Source: Christensenella sp. UBA4263 (GTDB lineage Bacteria > Bacillota > Clostridia > Christensenellales > Aristaeellaceae). From it: DNA of 60,495 nt. The notes under the pieces were generated by a model. The model made no database searches and was not told where the DNA came from. It worked only from the letters and a program-made list of their open reading frames with translations. Positions 16,562-24,619 of the stretch are shown one piece after another (positions within the stretch are counted from its first letter, which is position 1; every line of letters begins with the position of its first letter). The DNA is taken from assembly GCA_002395225.1 (NCBI GenBank), contig DGWH01000073.1, positions 1 through 60,495 of the forward strand, in the 5' to 3' direction. Made by a program: the position numbers and the translations under genes.

Positions 16562-18631
16562 ATGCTTGTAATCGGTTTAGATGAAGTCGGCCATTTCGAA
16601 TTACATAATCCTGACGCCAAGCAATGCCCATTCATTGCAGGGCCCGTGTTTCGCTGTAACTATGACGGAGATATTGAACGGGAACTGAATCGTCTGAGGG
16701 ATTTCTTTTCTCGTGTCTGCAGTAAACAACACGCTGTTTATCCGACAGATCTTCATTTCAATCGTGATTCATACGGGAATATTATTAATAAATCGACTGC
16801 AGAACAGGTAAAGAAACAGTTGGCTCAGGAACTTCCTGATTTCCTGAAATCATGTCCTTACGGCACATATGGTCTATATGCAATGGTTTCAGATCAGAAC
16901 GGCATGACCAGAGATAACAGCGTCTGGGCCGGGAATCTGACCAATGACGCGATTGCTTCAATTCGATATGAGCACATGGCATATCGGGTTCTGGAAAATC
17001 TCCTGTTCTATAATCACAAAATTGAGAATGAAAGCAATCTGCGCCTATATCTGGCCACGCGTGTAATGGGTGTTGGCGATTCTCCTGAATTACGCAAGGA
17101 AGCAACAAAACTAGGATACGCCAATAGAAAAGCCCCAGATGGAACAATTGACAACAACACAGTGGTTGTGACCGATGAAACCAGTTATCGGGCAATGTTA
17201 TCATCTGCTGCAGAACGCGCAGAACGAACTGACATCCAGTGTGATCTGAATATCTGGTCAATTAACTATAGGACTCCTCAACGTCAACAGGGATTTCTGT
17301 ATCTCGCGGACACAATCTGTTCCATCTTCCAGGACCTTATATACCGCGTATCAGATGTCGGCGCCGCTCTCCAGACACTTTCAGACTATTGTAAACACAC
17401 GGTAGGTAGCCCGATGACCATGTTATGGGCCTACCATCCAATAGATCTGGAATTAAGTTCTGCACTGGAAAATGAAAAGCATATGGACTATTTCAGCGCA
17501 TTGCTCACTGTTCAGAACATCATCAAAAGCGCAGGAAAGCTGGAGCAAGTATACAACGAATTGTGGCTATCTGAACTACAAAACAGAATATCAATGATTG
17601 ATAATGGTATTCAGCTTCAGCTTGCCTTGGATAAACTCGACAGTTACATCAGGCTCCCTCAAAGTAATATACAATACGCCTGGTCAATTGCAGAAACACT
17701 GAAAAAAGCCGTCGAAAAAGTACCGCCATCCACCATTAATGGGAATCTGTATTTCCGGATAGCAGAAATTGAAATGGCTCTGCATAATCATCAGGGGCAT
17801 TATGAAGCAGCAAAAGAATGCTACCGGCGATGCATTACATATACCCCTTATATCTCCATTGACGAGTTCCTTGGGATGCAAAACATGTACGCGGTTGCCC
17901 TTCAGGACAGTTTACACCCGGATGAAGCGATGGCCATTGCAAAAGAAACCGTGAATTATCAGGAGATGCTCAATGATATCAGAAAAGAAATCTACAGCGA
18001 TCATCCGGAAACATTTGTCCAATATGGTCAATCATTAAGTCAGCTCGGTCAATGCTATGCCTTCTTAGGTGATTATGAGAATGCGATCTCCTATTTTCAA
18101 AAAGCATTGCAGCATTTTACAAATTCACCGGATGATACTGTACGGACTACCTCCTATCTGCTTCATGCTGCTGTCGAAAAGGGAGATGTCTCACTGTTTG
18201 AAGCGTATTCACCAGCCTGTTTCAAATGCAAAAACATTCTCAACCACTTGAAAAATGAGCACGAAATACCAAAGAATTTGAATAAGTTTCAGCTGTATAT
18301 CTATGCCAAAGCCATGTATCTTCTTTACCGGGATCAGCTGAAGAAAAAGGACATCGCCAACATAACCAACAGTTTGAAAACAAGTTATTTACGTATAAGA
18401 TATGGGCATCCATGGGAGATGATCATGAAATACTGTGCACTGCTTTCTGTTTATGCCGGCGAAAAAAAAGAAATAATCAACTGGTTCGAACATGAAATGG
18501 ATGTATCAGTAGCCAATACAACAGACGGCCTCCTTACGCAAATTGTTCGCGAGGCTCATGAGCAGGTTGGCGAAGCAAAGGCAGGCAGATTTGAGTTACT
18601 CCCGCACCACTTACACTATATGTATCGTTAA
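16562..18631 (+). CDS. DUF3800-like N-terminus with TPR-type C-terminus (copy A)
   Basis: 689 residues from MLVIGLDEVGHFE; AGGAGG precedes this ATG, while the ATG seven codons earlier has no site. The opening LVIGLDEVGHFE and a later FLYLADTICSIFQDL (about residue 245) match the first and last Asp positions of the RNase-H-like DUF3800 family, whose usual opening is YxDESG. Here the motif is DEVG. From about residue 340 the protein is built of helical repeats (YFRIAEIEMALHNHQGHYEA, LGQCYAFLGDYENAISYFQK) typical of TPRs. Probable metal-dependent nuclease or nucleic-acid-binding protein with a protein-interaction scaffold. The next gene encodes a protein with the same layout. Confidence 0.7.
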   Translation: MLVIGLDEVGHFELHNPDAKQCPFIAGPVFRCNYDGDIERELNRLRDFFSRVCSKQHAVYPTDLHFNRDSYGNIINKSTAEQVKKQLAQELPDFLKSCPYGTYGLYAMVSDQNGMTRDNSVWAGNLTNDAIASIRYEHMAYRVLENLLFYNHKIENESNLRLYLATRVMGVGDSPELRKEATKLGYANRKAPDGTIDNNTVVVTDETSYRAMLSSAAERAERTDIQCDLNIWSINYRTPQRQQGFLYLADTICSIFQDLIYRVSDVGAALQTLSDYCKHTVGSPMTMLWAYHPIDLELSSALENEKHMDYFSALLTVQNIIKSAGKLEQVYNELWLSELQNRISMIDNGIQLQLALDKLDSYIRLPQSNIQYAWSIAETLKKAVEKVPPSTINGNLYFRIAEIEMALHNHQGHYEAAKECYRRCITYTPYISIDEFLGMQNMYAVALQDSLHPDEAMAIAKETVNYQEMLNDIRKEIYSDHPETFVQYGQSLSQLGQCYAFLGDYENAISYFQKALQHFTNSPDDTVRTTSYLLHAAVEKGDVSLFEAYSPACFKCKNILNHLKNEHEIPKNLNKFQLYIYAKAMYLLYRDQLKKKDIANITNSLKTSYLRIRYGHPWEMIMKYCALLSVYAGEKKEIINWFEHEMDVSVANTTDGLLTQIVREAHEQVGEAKAGRFELLPHHLHYMYR

Positions 18632-18777
18632 GTCTGTTCCGCTCCAGGAATCACCTTTACGACTCTGACTGAAATGCGGCAACAGTTTATGAATTCCAGG
18701 GCAACAGCTGTCGCTCCGGAAAATGCAATATTGATGCCTGCAAAGCAGAGATGGAAAAATACAAAATACAAATTGCA

Positions 18778-18816
18778 AAGGAATGGAAAGCAAAGCGGTT
18801 GCGCTTTCCATTCCTT
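18778..18816. other. 14-bp perfect stem-loop between DUF3800 genes
   Basis: AAGGAATGGAAAGC and GCTTTCCATTCCTT pair perfectly around an 11-base loop. No T-run follows on the plus strand, so it is not a standard terminator. It lies in a 342-base gap between the two DUF3800-TPR genes that otherwise holds nothing I recognise. It could limit read-through, stabilise the upstream mRNA, or be a protein-binding site. Confidence 0.5.
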
Positions 18817-18973
18817 CTGCATATAATGAAACGACAATATGTGGTCACAATTCCACCGGACTTTCGCAGAACCAGACAATTTGTGAGAAACGGCTTACAG
18901 AAAACAAGCTTGTTTCTTTCTTCGACAGAAAAGCTAGAATACGCAAATCGATACAAAGACGAAAGGGAACGAG

Positions 18974-20971
18974 ATGAAAAAGTTCAATCTTTATCTTGAT
19001 GAAAGCGGCGATTTCAATGACACAAACCCCAATCGACCTTTCCCTGAAGACCTCTCTCTGGTAGGCGGTATGCTGGTCGATCCGGACATTGTATCCGAAT
19101 ATGAAATCAGAAATCTCTTTCCACAAAGAGTCCACTGCAGTGAAAGAGGATTTAAAGACATTTATTTAGCCCGGATGGAGGAATTGAAGAAAAAGAGTCA
19201 GCGAATTATCATTTTCGAAAACAGTGAACGGATAAAAATCGTCAGCCCCGATCGAACATATATCAATATCATGAGTGAAGGCCTGCTCAAACTGTTTCAG
19301 GATCTGTCTTTCGAATTTCCAGAAGGAGTATTCATTAAAGTCGTTATCGCTCAGCGAAATGCAGCATTGAAAGAGTACGCCCTGCGCATGGAAGAGCAGC
19401 TGATTCTCGGATTTGGAAAAAAGGATATTAAAGGCTGTCAATACGAACTGGAATTGTCTGATGCCAAAACCGACAGACGCTTGTATATTGCAGATATTCT
19501 ATGCTACACCTATTTCACCCTGCACCGCGCGATTAATAAATTTAATCCGGATCAGCAAAGGAGAGCCAAAGCTCTTTTTGATCAGGCTCAAATCTATTCG
19601 GTATTTGAAGATGCAACGGTTTCTTATATCAAAAAACTCGTGCTTGATAATCACCTGGGTGAAGCCATATGCCAGATTTGTGCCCTGCCTCATCTGAAAA
19701 CTCTGATACACCAGCGGGACACTATTCTGCGGCATCTCCCGAAGATGCATCCCTTAGAGCGCAAGCACATCCTTGAGCAGATTTCAATTCTTCTGACAGG
19801 TTTTGAACATCAGCAAAAGTTCGCGGAGGGGATCGCCCTTGCCAATCATTTCGAGCAGTATTTTCTGAGCCCAATGATGAACATCGACGAGATAAAATCG
19901 GAAGCGTCATATTGGCAGTTTGATACGGATTTTCATCTTCTTACCCTGTATGATCATCTCGGGAATACACGTAAGTGTGATATTTATCTCAAAGAATGCC
20001 GGAAAAACATTGCCGTGTTAACGAATTCCTGGGAACAGCTGGATTACTATTTCTCATTCAGAATTCGAGAGTTAAACACGTTAATGAATCAGTTCAGATT
20101 TGAAGAAGTTGTTCAGAAATCGGATGAATTTATTCAGATGTTTCAGGCAACACGTGACCATTTCAATTCCCTGTTTTCCAAAACAGAGAATGCTATGTCC
20201 ATCAAATCCGAGCTGCTGGGGAAAACACTGGGGATACGGCTTCAGGCGCTGACCAATCTGGTTTCAAGAAAGCCCGAATTATTTGGTGAAGCCCTTGCCA
20301 CATCGGATAAGGCCATTGCAGAGTTTACAAATACCTCCGATAAGATCCGGCAGCTGAACTATCGCAGTACGCTGATGGTCGCAGCCAATAAGCCGGATGA
20401 AGCGCTTGACTGTTTATATCAGATTGCCGGTCTTCTTGACGGCAAAGAAGCGCATCTTGACAGCATCCTTCAGGCAGCCTATCGAAATCCGGAAAATCCG
20501 GATCTCTATCTCCTCCTCTGTTTCTCCGATGTCGCGATTCTTTTACTTGAAGCAAACCATCCCCAGGCACAGTCCGTCTGTCATTTACTGTTCAAGAATC
20601 CACTGTTTGAACACGATTACACAACATCCCAAAAAACAGATTATCCGATGAATCGAATTCTCTGGAATGTTGCAAAGTACTACAGTCTTGGCCAAATAAA
20701 CAGCCTTGCCGACATCTACTATGAAAAAGCAATGAATCGTTCAAAAGCAAATAAAGAATGCGCAACGGTCGTTTCCTATTGTGCAGCAATTTCTGCGGAG
20801 AGATTTCTTGTTTCTCAAAACCGGAGTAAACAAATCCGAAAATCCTGCAGAAAACAATGGTCGGAGGCAAATAAGCTTCTCCGTGCAAATACGGTTCCTG
20901 CTTCAATAAAAGCCTGGTTTGACGTGGATCATCCGGCCATTGATTTTCAGGCCAAATCTGCCTGGAAATAG
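18974..20971 (+). CDS. DUF3800 domain with TPR-type C-terminus (copy B)
   Basis: 665 residues with AAGGGAACG before the ATG. The opening KKFNLYLDESGDFND is the standard DUF3800 signature (RNase-H-like fold, D-E-S-G). RRLYIADILCYTYFTLHR near residue 170-187 supplies the C-terminal acidic position. After about residue 215 the sequence is helical repeats (LEQISILLTGFEHQQKFAEG, IYLKECRKNIAVLTNSWEQL, ADIYYEKAMNRSKANKECAT). Copy A upstream has the same order but little obvious sequence identity, so the pair diverged long ago. DUF3800 proteins are frequent in phage-defence neighbourhoods. The nuclease activity is inferred from the fold. Confidence 0.82.
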   Translation: MKKFNLYLDESGDFNDTNPNRPFPEDLSLVGGMLVDPDIVSEYEIRNLFPQRVHCSERGFKDIYLARMEELKKKSQRIIIFENSERIKIVSPDRTYINIMSEGLLKLFQDLSFEFPEGVFIKVVIAQRNAALKEYALRMEEQLILGFGKKDIKGCQYELELSDAKTDRRLYIADILCYTYFTLHRAINKFNPDQQRRAKALFDQAQIYSVFEDATVSYIKKLVLDNHLGEAICQICALPHLKTLIHQRDTILRHLPKMHPLERKHILEQISILLTGFEHQQKFAEGIALANHFEQYFLSPMMNIDEIKSEASYWQFDTDFHLLTLYDHLGNTRKCDIYLKECRKNIAVLTNSWEQLDYYFSFRIRELNTLMNQFRFEEVVQKSDEFIQMFQATRDHFNSLFSKTENAMSIKSELLGKTLGIRLQALTNLVSRKPELFGEALATSDKAIAEFTNTSDKIRQLNYRSTLMVAANKPDEALDCLYQIAGLLDGKEAHLDSILQAAYRNPENPDLYLLLCFSDVAILLLEANHPQAQSVCHLLFKNPLFEHDYTTSQKTDYPMNRILWNVAKYYSLGQINSLADIYYEKAMNRSKANKECATVVSYCAAISAERFLVSQNRSKQIRKSCRKQWSEANKLLRANTVPASIKAWFDVDHPAIDFQAKSAWK

Positions 20972-21010
20972 CCCACGAAACAAACATGGTCCAATCACCT
21001 GATCGATTTT

Positions 21011-21105
21011 CCCGGAAAGATCCGGATTCCAGAGACATGCTGCTACGTTCACAGAAAGCGAATCAGCTGACACTGGAATGATGCCGGATCTTTCCGGGAT
21101 TGATG
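21011..21105 (+). terminator. Long-loop inverted repeat after DUF3800 genes
   Basis: CCCGGAAAGATCCGG (21011-21025) and CCGGATCTTTCCGGG (21084-21098) pair perfectly over 15 bases, with 58 bases between. ATTGATGTTTTT follows. It starts 40 bases after the stop of copy B, so termination is plausible even though the loop is unusually long. Confidence 0.5.
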
Positions 21106-21109
21106 TTTT

Positions 21110-21165
21110 TAAGCCATTTATCAGCAGGCCACAGCGTTGGCCATTTAGCTGAGGCCTGGTCCGGC
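21110..21165. repeat. Partial copy of the 88-bp repeat
   Basis: Contains GGCCACAGCGTTGGCCATTT, AGCTGAGGCCTGG and CCGGCAATCTGTCC. The first two match the CAACTTTGGCCATTTGCC and CTGAGGCCTGG boxes of the 88-bp units at 3817-4080. The copy is shortened and diverged. The rest of 21100-21294 holds nothing else recognised. Confidence 0.45.
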
Positions 21166-21294
21166 AATCTGTCCAGCGGCCGGGCTGCTCCTGTCCGGTT
21201 CACAGGCGGCAGAACCGCTTTCCCGGAGAACGTCCAGGTTTGTTCACACGCGAATTCGCCCAGCCGGCATGATTTGTCGCTATATTTTGAGCGT

Positions 21295-22477
21295 TCAGTC
21301 GATCTCTTCCCATGCCGCTTCTTCCCTCAGTGCTTCCCGTTTCTTTCTGGCTATCCGTCCCGCCTGTTTGCCCTTGCGCTGGTGCGTAACGAGGATCATC
21401 CGGTCCTGTTTGGCCTGCCTGCGTTTCTTGCGTACCTGGTATTGATCGTGATCGACAATGTATTCAAGACATTGCCGGATGGTTTTCGGCTGCAGGCTCT
21501 GCCGATGGAACCCGGGAAACCGTTCCGGATCACCGCTTCCGGGCATCTCGGGTGCATTCCTGTGATAGAACGCCATTCTGCCCGTGTATTCATCCAGGGC
21601 GATTCGCCATTGACCTTTTCGTGAAACGATTCGTATGGCGTCCTCATCCATGCTCAATGTGAAATGATGTTCCGCTGCAAAGGCGTCTGCTTCCTTCTGT
21701 TCATTTCGATAAAAGTGGTGAACCGAAAGACAATGCCTGCACAAGTGTCCGCCATTGCTCAGTGCAGCCTGAATACCGGGCATCATGGTCAGGTCAGACT
21801 TTGTCTTATTCTTCAGATGCATGCAGTCTCGAAGGTGGACGGTCTGGGCACGAGATCCGCTCGTCATATAAACAGGTCCCTGCCAGTTGATTTTTACGGC
21901 ATCACGGACCTCGCCCTTCTTAAATTCAGTTCCCTTATGCATGCACCCCTGCGCCTGATACGTGCTGAAAGGGACCCCCGTGAACGCGAGGATTCTGCGA
22001 AAGTTTTCCGTATCATTCAGCGCATAATGCTCAGGGAGAAGCGCTCCCAAAGAGGTCTCGCGAGCCAGCCCCAGCATACTCTTCGGTGCATTCCCGATGC
22101 CCTTTGGCCAGCTGCTGCGGACGGGATCGCACATAATCCCGAAGGATGGCATATTTTTTCCAAACGCATATCGCCACAAACGGGCAAAGACCGCCGCGTT
22201 TTTGGTATTCCACCAAAGCAGCACCTCCTCGGGCCGCAGCCATTTTGCAAAAGCGGTCATGACTTCCTTTACCGTCGGCGCGTTTGTAAACTGGGGGGAG
22301 CAGTCCTCCGGTCAGCCCCATCTCTGCACCGGTGCAGTCATCCTCCACCGTTGGGCGAATTCGTGTATAGAACCGGTCCGTCTCAATCCATTCATCCGTG
22401 ACTCTCCGCGCGGAGAGCTGCGTCGGGGAGAACTGTCGTCCGTTCTCGACCCATTCCAGATCCATCAGCACAGCCAT
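21295..22477 (-). pseudogene. DEDDh-family 3'-5' exonuclease, frameshifted at a C6 run
   Basis: The gene starts at 22477 with AVLMDLEWVENGRQ, where D-x-E is exonuclease motif I. The frame is lost at CTCCCCCCAG (about 22297-22306) and resumes one frame over with QFTNAPTVKEVMTAFAKWL. Spliced, the two halves give TGAEMGLTGGLLP-QFTNAP, as in RNase T/PolC-epsilon exonucleases. Motif II would be WNTKNAAVFARL (Asp replaced by Asn) and motif III LPEHYALNDTENF (H-x-A-x-N-D, DEDDh type). A C-terminal extension has a Zn-site-like pattern, HLRDCMHLKN...HLCRHC, resembling Ada-type cysteine sites. About 390 residues in total. It could be a dead gene, a phase-variable gene, or a sequencing error in the run. 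Confidence 0.7.
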
Positions 22478-22735
22478 TTCTACTCAACTCCGTTCCAAAA
22501 CTGACTCTGCCATTTCCATCCGATCGAGCGTGTGGTTTTCAGCGTATCCTCCGCACACCGATTAATTTCAATCGCTTTCGGCGGTCCCAGCGCGCCGCAA
22601 ACCTGATCATGCCTGGAGCATAGCACGAATCAGAGAAAGAGTCATTGAACTCATCGTTCAACCAGGAACGTTCAGGCTGTGAAAGGTTTTCCCCGGTCGC
22701 AGTCAGGACCCGCGGCGTCGGTTCCGGTGACCGGA

Positions 22736-23755
22736 TCATTCATAGGCGGACAGTGCCGTTTGATAAAACCGGATCATCCGCTCTCTTACCCGTTCAGGCG
22801 AAAGCACAACCGCAGATGCACCGCCGAATCGGATAAAGTAACGGATTACCTGCATTTCCGAGCACGTGAAGTAATAATCATGCCATTCCCCCTCATCCTC
22901 GATATGATCATACGGCGGCCGGCCATAATAGATGCGATTGTACAGTTTTTCCCCCTGATCATTCAGGCGTACACAGATCATTTCATCATCGTTAATGGCA
23001 TACTGGGGCGCAATCTTCTGCATCCTTGCACAGCGTGATTTGATCTCCTCCGAGATCTTTTTCGTCGTTTTTCCGAATGACAGATGTTCAATCCGGTTCA
23101 GCCGATAGGAGTAGGCCTCGTATCGGTTCTCCCGTTCATTCAGGCTTTCGCAGAGAAGATAATTAAACATCTCCTCCGGTCCGTTTGTGACGGTGTACGG
23201 AATCGCCCGGATCCCCTCCTGTCCATCTTTCAGGCTGAACGTCACCTGCCTGTGTTCCCGGCAGGCGGCCAGCAGGAGATCATAGGTGTCTTTAAAGACG
23301 ATTCGTTCCCGTTCACTGATGGGTTTCTGGCAGTAACTGACCAGCATTCTGCAAAAGTACTGGGAAAGATAATCCTGCTCGTTCAGCTGGGCCTGGACCG
23401 CATTGATAATCCTCTCCGAATCCGCCGTCGGTTTCAGGGACAGATGATCCGGCTTTTTTCCCTTCCGTTTGGCAATTTCCGGCAGAACCACCCGATTCAT
23501 GACCGCCTCTGTCAGCGGCTCTGCATCTCTGTCCTTGATCCCTCTCTCATGCAGAATCTCCAGGAGAACATCCCGGACCCGATTGTTTTCCTCACAGTAA
23601 GCATCATAATACCCGCACAGAACCATCGTCAGAAACCGGTTGAGATTAATCGTCCGTCTGTCCTTTTTGAAGATTTCAAAGAGAACCGCATCACTGCGCA
23701 ATTTGGCGCCGATTTCATGCGGTACATAGATATTGATTTTCTCCAGATAGCTCAT
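22736..23755 (-). CDS. WYL-domain transcriptional regulator
   Basis: 339 residues from MSYLEKINIYVPHEIG; GGAGG lies 10 bases before this ATG. The N-terminal third is helical and contains a segment INLNRFLTMVLCGYYDAYCE that looks like a ribbon-helix-helix or HTH module. From about residue 165 (VFKDTYDLLLAACREHRQVT) the protein follows the WYL domain: IRAIPYTVTNGPEEMFNYLL, then YRLNRIEHLSFGKTTK. WYL domains bind ligands, often nucleic-acid pieces, and control defence operons (BrxR/CapW type). It is divergent from the XRE/PolC operon with a 240-base promoter region between, so it may regulate that operon. The 22478-22735 gap holds nothing recognised. Confidence 0.85.
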   Translation of the reverse strand: MSYLEKINIYVPHEIGAKLRSDAVLFEIFKKDRRTINLNRFLTMVLCGYYDAYCEENNRVRDVLLEILHERGIKDRDAEPLTEAVMNRVVLPEIAKRKGKKPDHLSLKPTADSERIINAVQAQLNEQDYLSQYFCRMLVSYCQKPISERERIVFKDTYDLLLAACREHRQVTFSLKDGQEGIRAIPYTVTNGPEEMFNYLLCESLNERENRYEAYSYRLNRIEHLSFGKTTKKISEEIKSRCARMQKIAPQYAINDDEMICVRLNDQGEKLYNRIYYGRPPYDHIEDEGEWHDYYFTCSEMQVIRYFIRFGGASAVVLSPERVRERMIRFYQTALSAYE

Positions 23756-23895
23756 GGAACATCCTCCATGCCCCAATAAGGGGCTGTAAAATCATGGATA
23801 TAGTCGCCTTATTCCTCTTATTTATTGTACTGCAAAAATCATCAGGGGGCCATGATTTTTTTATTGATACACCTTTCTTTCCGGCAGAAATCCGC

Positions 23896-23901
23896 TATAA
23901 T
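23896..23901 (+). promoter_or_regulatory. Probable -10 box for XRE/PolC operon
   Basis: A perfect TATAAT in the divergent region, about 95 bases before the XRE start codon. The -35 region (CTTTCT at 16-17 bases) is weak, which would fit control by an activator or by the WYL or XRE protein encoded nearby. Confidence 0.4.
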
Positions 23902-23995
23902 GAAGACGGATTTTTCCCTCTCCACAGGATAGTTGAAACACCCGCCCGAAAGACCCGGATAAGCTTTTTTGATATGATGATTCAGGAGTATGATT

Positions 23996-24619
23996 ATGAG
24001 AGACTATGAATTTGGAAATACGATCGCTGCGTACCGATGTAAACAAGGTTTGTCACAGTATCAGCTGGGGAAACTGGTAGGTGTATCCGACAAGGCCGTC
24101 AGCAAATGGGAAAACGGTTCTTCAAAACCAAAGATGTCCACCTGCCGCAAACTGGCACATGTGTTCGGCATCACACTGGATGAGCTGATGACCCCATCTG
24201 ACTGTCCGGACATCAAGAGAATAACCACGAGCCAGTCCTGTTTTGCTCCTTCCGGCGAATTGTCCGAGACACTTTCCCTGCTGCCCGGATACTCCATCAA
24301 GGTTCTCCCCTCCTATGCCAGCCCTGCGGAAGAGGCCGTACAGGTCATTTTGCTGGCCATCACCCCTGTGGGCGCCATCAACCTGGGCCATATTCTGCGT
24401 TCCTGCCTTATCCTGGCCAACGATCCGACGCCCTACGTCCTCAAGGAAATAATTGATTCCCACCGGGAAGGTATCCTGGTGGGATATTGTTGTTTTGGCG
24501 CATATGGAATCTCTACTTTCCTTCGATATCTGTCTACTGTTTTTCAATCCGTTCCTGTGATACGCTTTCCGCGTCAGGAGGTGAGCCTATGCGTGATTAT
24601 GCCTTTGGAAATCTGGTAA
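23996..24619 (+). CDS. XRE regulator, shortened paralogue of the downstream polymerase
   Basis: 207 residues. Of two close ATGs the second is chosen because AGGAG sits 7 bases before it. Residues 1-65 are an XRE HTH nearly the same as that of the next gene (GLSQYQLGKLVGVSDKAVSK against GLSQFQLGKLIGVSDKAVSK). The rest also aligns with the next protein, but with the PHP start missing: SIKVLPSYASPAEEAVQVIL, GAINLGHILRSC, IDSHREGILVGYCCFGAYGI against IIHLNELISLGY and IQAHREGLLIGCSC. It therefore looks like a tandem duplicate that lost about 85 residues of the PHP region and the whole polymerase. The end overlaps the next gene by 31 bases. Confidence 0.75.
   Translation: MRDYEFGNTIAAYRCKQGLSQYQLGKLVGVSDKAVSKWENGSSKPKMSTCRKLAHVFGITLDELMTPSDCPDIKRITTSQSCFAPSGELSETLSLLPGYSIKVLPSYASPAEEAVQVILLAITPVGAINLGHILRSCLILANDPTPYVLKEIIDSHREGILVGYCCFGAYGISTFLRYLSTVFQSVPVIRFPRQEVSLCVIMPLEIW

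Noticed and set aside
16785..17261. 158-codon antisense frame within the DUF3800-like gene
   Set aside because: Cys/His-rich but without conserved spacing; a reverse-frame artefact of the real gene.
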